NCBI RefSeq assembly: GCF_003075075.1
Contig: NZ_QCYM01000012.1
Span: 88,771 to 152,770 of the forward strand
Origin: Labrenzia sp. 011
Lineage (GTDB): Bacteria; Pseudomonadota; Alphaproteobacteria; Rhizobiales; Stappiaceae
Reading direction: 5' to 3'
DNA length: 64,000 nt
Shown here: in pieces, positions 59,507-64,000 of the stretch
Layout: each line of letters begins with the position of its first letter
Numbering within the stretch: position 1 is the stretch's first letter
The notes under the pieces: model-generated
The model's input: the letters and a program-made list of their open reading frames with translations, nothing else
What the model was told of the DNA's origin: nothing
Database searches by the model: none
Program-made: the position numbers and the translations under genes

Positions 59507-62266
59507 ATGTCCGCTCAACATCCGAGCGAGCGCCGCACCGGTCCGGTTGCAAGCCTGGCGGGAGTCCGCCATGTCTATGGTGGAACCGCCGCGCTGGACG
59601 ACGTAACCCTGGATATTCCCGCCGGCCGTATGGTCGGCTTTCTGGGGCCGGACGGTGTCGGCAAGTCGACGCTTCTGGCCCTGTTGTCGGGCGCGCGCAA
59701 GATCCAGACGGGCACCGTGACCGCACTTGGCGGGGACATGGCGGACAAGGAGCACCGCAGATCGGTTCTGCCGCGCATTGCCTACATGCCGCAGGGGCTC
59801 GGCAGGAATCTTTACATGGACCTGACCGTCCGGGAGAACCTGGAATTCTTCGCCCGGCTTTTCGATCAGGGCGGCTCGGAGCGGCGCGCGCGTATCGATG
59901 ACCTGACCCGAAGCACCGGGCTCCGCCCGTTTCTTGAGCGCCCGGCCGGCAAGCTTTCCGGAGGAATGAAGCAGAAGCTCGGGCTGTGCTGCGCCTTGAT
60001 CCACGACCCGGATCTGCTCATCCTGGACGAGCCGACGACGGGGGTCGATCCGCTCTCGCGGCGCCAGTTCTGGTCGCTTGTCTCGCGAATTCGCGGGGAC
60101 CGCCCGCATGTCAGCGTGCTGGTGGCGACCGCCTATATGGACGAGGCGTCCGGGTTCGACTGGCTGGTGGCAATGAACGACGGCAAGGTTCTGGCGGAGG
60201 GAACGCCCGGGCAGATTCTCGAAACGGCGGGAGCGGGCACGCTCGAGGAGGCATTCGTCAGGCTTTTGCCGGAAGAGGAGAGGCGCGACCACAGGTCGCT
60301 CGAGATTCCTCCGAGATCTGTCACCGGTCATGACAAGGCCATCGTTGCCCGGAACCTTGTCCAGAAGTTCGGAACCTTCACGGCCGTCGACGATGTCAGC
60401 TTCGAGATCGAGCGCGGTGAAATATTCGGGTTTCTCGGCTCCAACGGCTGTGGCAAGACGACCACGATGAAGATGCTGACGGGGCTTCTGAAACCGACCA
60501 GCGGCCAGGCCTGGCTGTTCGGCGAAAGCGTGGACGGTGAAGGCGTCGATACCCGGCGCCGTGTGGGTTACATGTCGCAGGCCTTCTCGCTCTATACCGA
60601 GCTGACGGTGCGCCAGAATCTGGTCCTTCATGCGCAGCTCTTTCACCTGCCACCTGAAAAGGCGAAACAGCGTATCCGGGACCTGATCGACCGCTTCGGT
60701 CTCGGCCCTCATGTGGATGATCTGCCCGAAAATCTGCCGCTGGGTGTCCGGCAGCGGCTCTCGCTGGCCGTGGCCATCGTCCATGAACCGGAGATGCTCA
60801 TTCTGGACGAGCCGACATCGGGCGTCGATCCGGTTGCCAGGGACGAGTTCTGGGAGCTCCTTATCGACCTGTCGCGCAATCAGGGCGTGACGATTTTCAT
60901 CAGTACGCACTTCATGAACGAGGGAGAGCGATGCGACCGCATATCGCTGATGCATGCGGGCAAGGTGCTGGCCTGCGACACGCCAGGGGCGCTGATTGAC
61001 GCCCGGGGGGCGGAGACGCTGGAAGAGGCCTTCATCGGTTATCTGGAAGATGCGATCGGAACCGGCCCCGAAACTGACGCCAGTGATGATACGGCCGGTA
61101 CGGAGCCGCCGCCGGTCGCAAGCGCCGCGCCGCGCAGGGGATTTTCCCTGCGCCGCCTGCGCGCCTATACGCAGCGTGAGAGCAAGGAACTGCTGCGGGA
61201 CCCTGTCCGCCTGACCTTTGCCCTGGTCGGGACGATGATCCTCATGCTGGTGTTCGGTTTCGGCATCACCACGGATGTCGAGAACCTGAAATACGCGGCC
61301 CTGGATCAGGACCGCTCCCTGGAAAGCCGCGAGTATCTCGAAGGTCTGTCCGGCTCGCGGTATTTTTCCGAGCAGGCTCCCCTGAGCGATCATGCGGATC
61401 TGGAAAAACGCCTGCGCGGCGGCGATATCGTGCTGGCCATCGAGATCCCTCCCAATTTCGGGCGCGACCTGTTGCGCGGGGAAAATCCGGAAATCGCCGC
61501 GACGGTCGACGGCGCCATGCCCTTCCGGGCCGAGACGATCGCCGGTTACGTGGCCGGGATGCACGAGGAATACATTCTCGACCAGTACAGCCGCCTTTAC
61601 GGCGAACGGCCGGAGCTGCTCGAAGCCACGATCGAGACCCGGTTCCGCTACAATCAGGATTTCAAGAGCGTCTATGCCATGGTGCCCTCGGTCATCGCGC
61701 TCCTGCTGATCTTCATCCCTGCGATCCTGACGGCCGTCAGCGTGGTGCGCGAAAAGGAACTGGGGTCCATCACCAATCTCTATGTGACGCCGGTCAGCAA
61801 GCTGGAGTTCCTTCTGGGCAAACAGCTGCCCTATGTGTTTCTCGGGCTCATCAATTTCGCCCTGCTGACGATCATCGCGGTGACCGTGTTCGGGGTGCCC
61901 ATCAAGGGCAGTCTGCTGACCCTCGTTTCGGGCGCCGTCATCTATGTGTTCGCTTCGACGGCCTTCGGACTGTTCTTTTCCAGTTTCACCCGGACCCAGG
62001 TGGCCGCTCTCGCGGCAACCGCGATCGGAACGGCGCTTCCGGCCATTCAATTCTCCGGGATGCTGCAGCCGGTCAACACGCTTGAGGGGATCGGCGCGTT
62101 CATCGGCAGGATCTTTCCCATGTCCCATTTCCTGACCATCAGCGTCGGGACGTTCACCAAGGGACTGTCCTTCTCCGAGCTGGCGACCAGTTTCCTTTTC
62201 CTCGCTCCCGCCGGGCCAGTCCTGATCGCCCTGAGTGTCATTTTGCTGGCCAAGCAGGAGACCTGA
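59507..62266 (+). CDS. rbbA: RbbA-type ABC protein: two ATPase domains fused to ABC-2 permease
   Basis: The 919-residue protein has ATPase 1 (Walker [11 protein letters not shown], about 46-55; LSGGMKQKL; Walker [14 protein letters not shown]), ATPase 2 ([24 protein letters not shown] in place of [17 protein letters not shown]) and an ABC-2 permease part with about six helices (about 560-915). This matches E. coli RbbA/YhiH, an ABC exporter also reported to bind ribosomes. With HlyD upstream and an ABC-2 permease downstream, export across the envelope is the likely role. Substrate unknown. The degenerate signature in ATPase 2 is usual for RbbA. Confidence 0.92.
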   Translation: MSAQHPSERRTGPVASLAGVRHVYGGTAALDDVTLDIPAGRMVGFLGPDGVGKSTLLALLSGARKIQTGTVTALGGDMADKEHRRSVLPRIAYMPQGLGRNLYMDLTVRENLEFFARLFDQGGSERRARIDDLTRSTGLRPFLERPAGKLSGGMKQKLGLCCALIHDPDLLILDEPTTGVDPLSRRQFWSLVSRIRGDRPHVSVLVATAYMDEASGFDWLVAMNDGKVLAEGTPGQILETAGAGTLEEAFVRLLPEEERRDHRSLEIPPRSVTGHDKAIVARNLVQKFGTFTAVDDVSFEIERGEIFGFLGSNGCGKTTTMKMLTGLLKPTSGQAWLFGESVDGEGVDTRRRVGYMSQAFSLYTELTVRQNLVLHAQLFHLPPEKAKQRIRDLIDRFGLGPHVDDLPENLPLGVRQRLSLAVAIVHEPEMLILDEPTSGVDPVARDEFWELLIDLSRNQGVTIFISTHFMNEGERCDRISLMHAGKVLACDTPGALIDARGAETLEEAFIGYLEDAIGTGPETDASDDTAGTEPPPVASAAPRRGFSLRRLRAYTQRESKELLRDPVRLTFALVGTMILMLVFGFGITTDVENLKYAALDQDRSLESREYLEGLSGSRYFSEQAPLSDHADLEKRLRGGDIVLAIEIPPNFGRDLLRGENPEIAATVDGAMPFRAETIAGYVAGMHEEYILDQYSRLYGERPELLEATIETRFRYNQDFKSVYAMVPSVIALLLIFIPAILTAVSVVREKELGSITNLYVTPVSKLEFLLGKQLPYVFLGLINFALLTIIAVTVFGVPIKGSLLTLVSGAVIYVFASTAFGLFFSSFTRTQVAALAATAIGTALPAIQFSGMLQPVNTLEGIGAFIGRIFPMSHFLTISVGTFTKGLSFSELATSFLFLAPAGPVLIALSVILLAKQET

Positions 62267-62267
62267 C

Positions 62268-63392
62268 ATGCACAGCCTCCAGAACATTTTCCGCCTCGGC
62301 CTGAAGGAACTCTACAGTCTCAGACGGGATGCGGTGCTGCTGGTCCTGATCGGCTGGGCCTTCAGCATGGGCATCTATGTGGCCGGAAGCGGATTCGCGG
62401 TGGATCTGCACAATGCGGCGATTGCCATCGTGGACGAGGACCACTCCCAGCTGTCCACCAGAATAAGCCAGGCTTTCCTGGAGCCGGAGTTCAACAAGCC
62501 CGACCTGATTTCCTATAACGAGATCGATCCGGGGCTGGACACGCGCCGCTACTCCTTCATCGTGGTGATCCCGCCGAACTTCGAGAAGGACGTCATCCGG
62601 GGAAACCTGCCGGCCGTCCAGGTCAATATCGATGCCACCGCGACGATGCAGGCGGGCATCGGTGCCACCTATATCGCCAGTATCCTGGCCCAGGAGCTTG
62701 AACGCTACAGCCTGGAACAGGGACAGAGCGTCTCGCTGCCCCTGTCGCTCGTCACCCGCTATGCCTTCAATCCCAACCTCTCCAGCCCCTGGTTTTCCAG
62801 CGTGATGGAAATCATCAACAATGTGACCATGCTGACGGTGGTGCTGACCGGAGCTGCGTTTATCCGCGAGCGCGAGCATGGTACCCTCGAGCATCTGATG
62901 GTCATGCCGCTTGCGCCTTTTGAAATCATGCTGGCAAAGGTCTGGGCGAACGGGCTTGTCATCATCCTGGCGGTGTCCTTCGCGCTCTGGGTGATTGTCG
63001 AAAATGTCCTGTCCGTGCCGGTTGCCGGGTCGATCCCGCTGTTCCTGTCCGGGGTCGCCCTCTATCTGTTCTTTGCTTCGGCGCTGGGCATTCTGCTCGG
63101 CACCATGACCCATTCCATGCCGCAATTCGGTCTGATGTTCATCCTGCTCATTCTGCCGATGATCCTGCTGTCCGGCGGCCAGACACCCGTGGAAAGCCAG
63201 CCGGTGCTTCTCCAGAACATCATGCGTCTGGTGCCCTCGACGCAATTCGTCAGCTTCGCTCAGGCGATCCTCTACAGGGGCGCGGGCCTGGATATCGTCT
63301 GGCCGCATTTCCTGGCGGTGACCGTGGTCGGTCTCGCATTGTTCGCCCTTGCGGGAATGCGGTTCCGCAAGAGCATCGCCGCGAACAGATAG
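62268..63392 (+). CDS. yhhJ: ABC-2 type permease (YhhJ-like)
   Basis: The 374-residue protein has an N-terminal helix, a long periplasmic domain (about 35-175) and about five C-terminal helices, with REREHGTLEHLMVMPL (about 203-218) before them, as in ABC-2 permeases. It pairs with the permease half of the RbbA-type protein. ATG 62268 directly follows the preceding TGA (1 bp gap), so the operon is HlyD, RbbA, permease. A longer frame to 62235 overlaps rbbA and is not preferred. Confidence 0.9.
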   Translation: MHSLQNIFRLGLKELYSLRRDAVLLVLIGWAFSMGIYVAGSGFAVDLHNAAIAIVDEDHSQLSTRISQAFLEPEFNKPDLISYNEIDPGLDTRRYSFIVVIPPNFEKDVIRGNLPAVQVNIDATATMQAGIGATYIASILAQELERYSLEQGQSVSLPLSLVTRYAFNPNLSSPWFSSVMEIINNVTMLTVVLTGAAFIREREHGTLEHLMVMPLAPFEIMLAKVWANGLVIILAVSFALWVIVENVLSVPVAGSIPLFLSGVALYLFFASALGILLGTMTHSMPQFGLMFILLILPMILLSGGQTPVESQPVLLQNIMRLVPSTQFVSFAQAILYRGAGLDIVWPHFLAVTVVGLALFALAGMRFRKSIAANR

Positions 63393-63417
63393 GGCGCGCG
63401 GAGCGATGCCTGATGCG

Positions 63418-63984
63418 TCAGAGGATCTTGTATAGCGTGTGATCGCGCCGGATCACATGGTGGAACAGCACCGCCGCGAAATGCAGGGCGAACAGGCCGA
63501 GCAGGATCCAGGCGCTCCAGGCATGGATGCCCGACAGGGTCCAGGCGATGTCCGGCGCCTTCCCGATGGGGCTCCAGACCGGCAGAAGGCCGAACCAGGT
63601 CAACGGAAATCCGTGGGCATTGGTCGCCAGGAAGCCGCTCACCGGCATGATGATCAGAAACAGATAGAGAAGACCGTGCACGGTGGTGGCGGCAAGGCGC
63701 TCGATGTACGGGCCGTCAGCCGGCGGTTTGCGTGCTATCAGCATGTTGCCGACGCGCAGGAGCATCAGCCACAGGACCAGGAAGCCGAGGCTCTCGTGCA
63801 GCAGATAGAAGTCCAGGGCGACTTCCTGCTTGACGAAGCCGATGACGACACCGAGGGGCCATGTGGCCAGAACGAGACCGGCGACCAGCCAGTGCAGGAT
63901 GCGGGTCGTCGCCGTGTAGCGCGCGGTTTCGTCAAGGGCGGGCAGGGCGGGGACAGGGGCGCCGCTCTCCGGTTGATTCAGCAT
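63418..63984 (-). CDS. Cytochrome b561-family di-haem membrane protein
   Basis: The 188-residue protein has four membrane helices and the cytochrome b561 (CybB-like) pattern: YTATTRILHWLVAGLVLATWPLG in part near the N-terminus, a central HESLGFLVLWLMLLR, VHGLLYLFLIIMPVSGFLAT, and a final ALHFAAVLFHHVIRRDHTL. The conserved His residues are likely haem b ligands. It shuttles electrons from quinol to periplasmic acceptors. ATG 63984 has SD GGAG 7 nt upstream; ATG 63996 is the alternative. It ends 25 bp from the permease stop, tail-to-tail. Confidence 0.9.
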   Translation of the reverse strand: MLNQPESGAPVPALPALDETARYTATTRILHWLVAGLVLATWPLGVVIGFVKQEVALDFYLLHESLGFLVLWLMLLRVGNMLIARKPPADGPYIERLAATTVHGLLYLFLIIMPVSGFLATNAHGFPLTWFGLLPVWSPIGKAPDIAWTLSGIHAWSAWILLGLFALHFAAVLFHHVIRRDHTLYKIL

Positions 63985-64000
63985 TCTGATCTCCATGTAC

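Noticed and set aside
58493..62287. Minus-strand frame open for 1264 codons opposite the HlyD and RbbA genes
   Set aside because: It mirrors the codon pattern of two well-recognised genes in GC-rich DNA and its translation (rich in R, G, Q, H, D) has no family likeness; antisense artefact.
1..64000. CRISPR arrays, prophage, insertion sequences, toxin-antitoxin or classical defence systems
   Set aside because: No regularly spaced repeats, transposase, integrase, capsid, restriction or Cas-like proteins were recognised.

Overview
The window reads as a chromosomal segment of a GC-rich alphaproteobacterium of the order Hyphomicrobiales (Rhizobiales). The lineage markers are a MucR/Ros regulator, the DUF5330, DUF1491, DUF2336 and BA14K families, Usg, and a rhizobial-type cluster of TPR protein, ispE, polyprenyl synthase and DUF2007. 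The overall gene content resembles the Stappiaceae (Roseibium/Labrenzia relatives), but that finer placement is an inference. No phage, insertion sequence, CRISPR array or rRNA operon was seen. One tRNA (Leu, UAA) is present.

Layout. 1-3000: end of a GNAT acetyltransferase, a small lipoprotein and oligopeptidase B. 3060-6860: a cobalamin riboswitch, leader ORFs with a Zur-like palindrome, then DUF1636 and a BtuDFC-type ABC importer. 6820-10862: MFS transporter, periplasmic binding protein, MsrB, and a PAS-GGDEF protein with a ruined GGDEF motif. 11326-17283: complete seven-gene Mrp (mnhABCDEFG) Na+/H+ antiporter operon. 17602-25309: mucR, sufE, DUF5330, a degenerate histidine kinase with a peptidoglycan-binding protein and DUF1491, DUF2336, and a lipoprotein pair. 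25433-28871: an envelope operon of PBP1A, DUF1214 and DUF1254. 29221-34238: UPF0260, P1 peptidase, flavin reductase, branched-chain amino acid binding protein, YceI, L,D-transpeptidase. 34489-39674: orphan membrane protein, CoxE/MoxR pair, cytochrome c, Usg, a tRNA-modifying methyltransferase, DUF2007. 39851-47592: polyprenyl diphosphate synthase, IspE, TPR protein, pyruvate phosphate dikinase, MeaB. 47589-51988: CHASE4-like GGDEF/EAL protein, RadC, methionine aminopeptidase, tRNA-Leu. 52290-58083: a signalling block with a wHTH/alpha-beta-hydrolase fusion, BA14K, a Crp-family regulator, a FecR protein and a CHASE2 adenylate cyclase. 58487-63984: HlyD adaptor, RbbA-type ABC protein, ABC-2 permease and cytochrome b561.

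The most interesting points are these: (i) the riboswitch-led B12 operon also carries a Zur-box-like palindrome; (ii) the cAMP module couples a FecR sensor to a CHASE2 cyclase, sits beside a Crp protein that keeps its cAMP-contact residues, and has a 12-bp-phased direct repeat upstream of crp that recurs upstream of the neighbouring wHTH-hydrolase fusion gene; (iii) the Shine-Dalgarno of usg is buried in a perfect hairpin; (iv) a histidine-kinase-like protein lacks the H, N and G boxes but is retained beside cell-wall genes; (v) a long structured inverted repeat starts at the stop codon of the L,D-transpeptidase gene. Functional statements rest on motif reading only; no database search was run.
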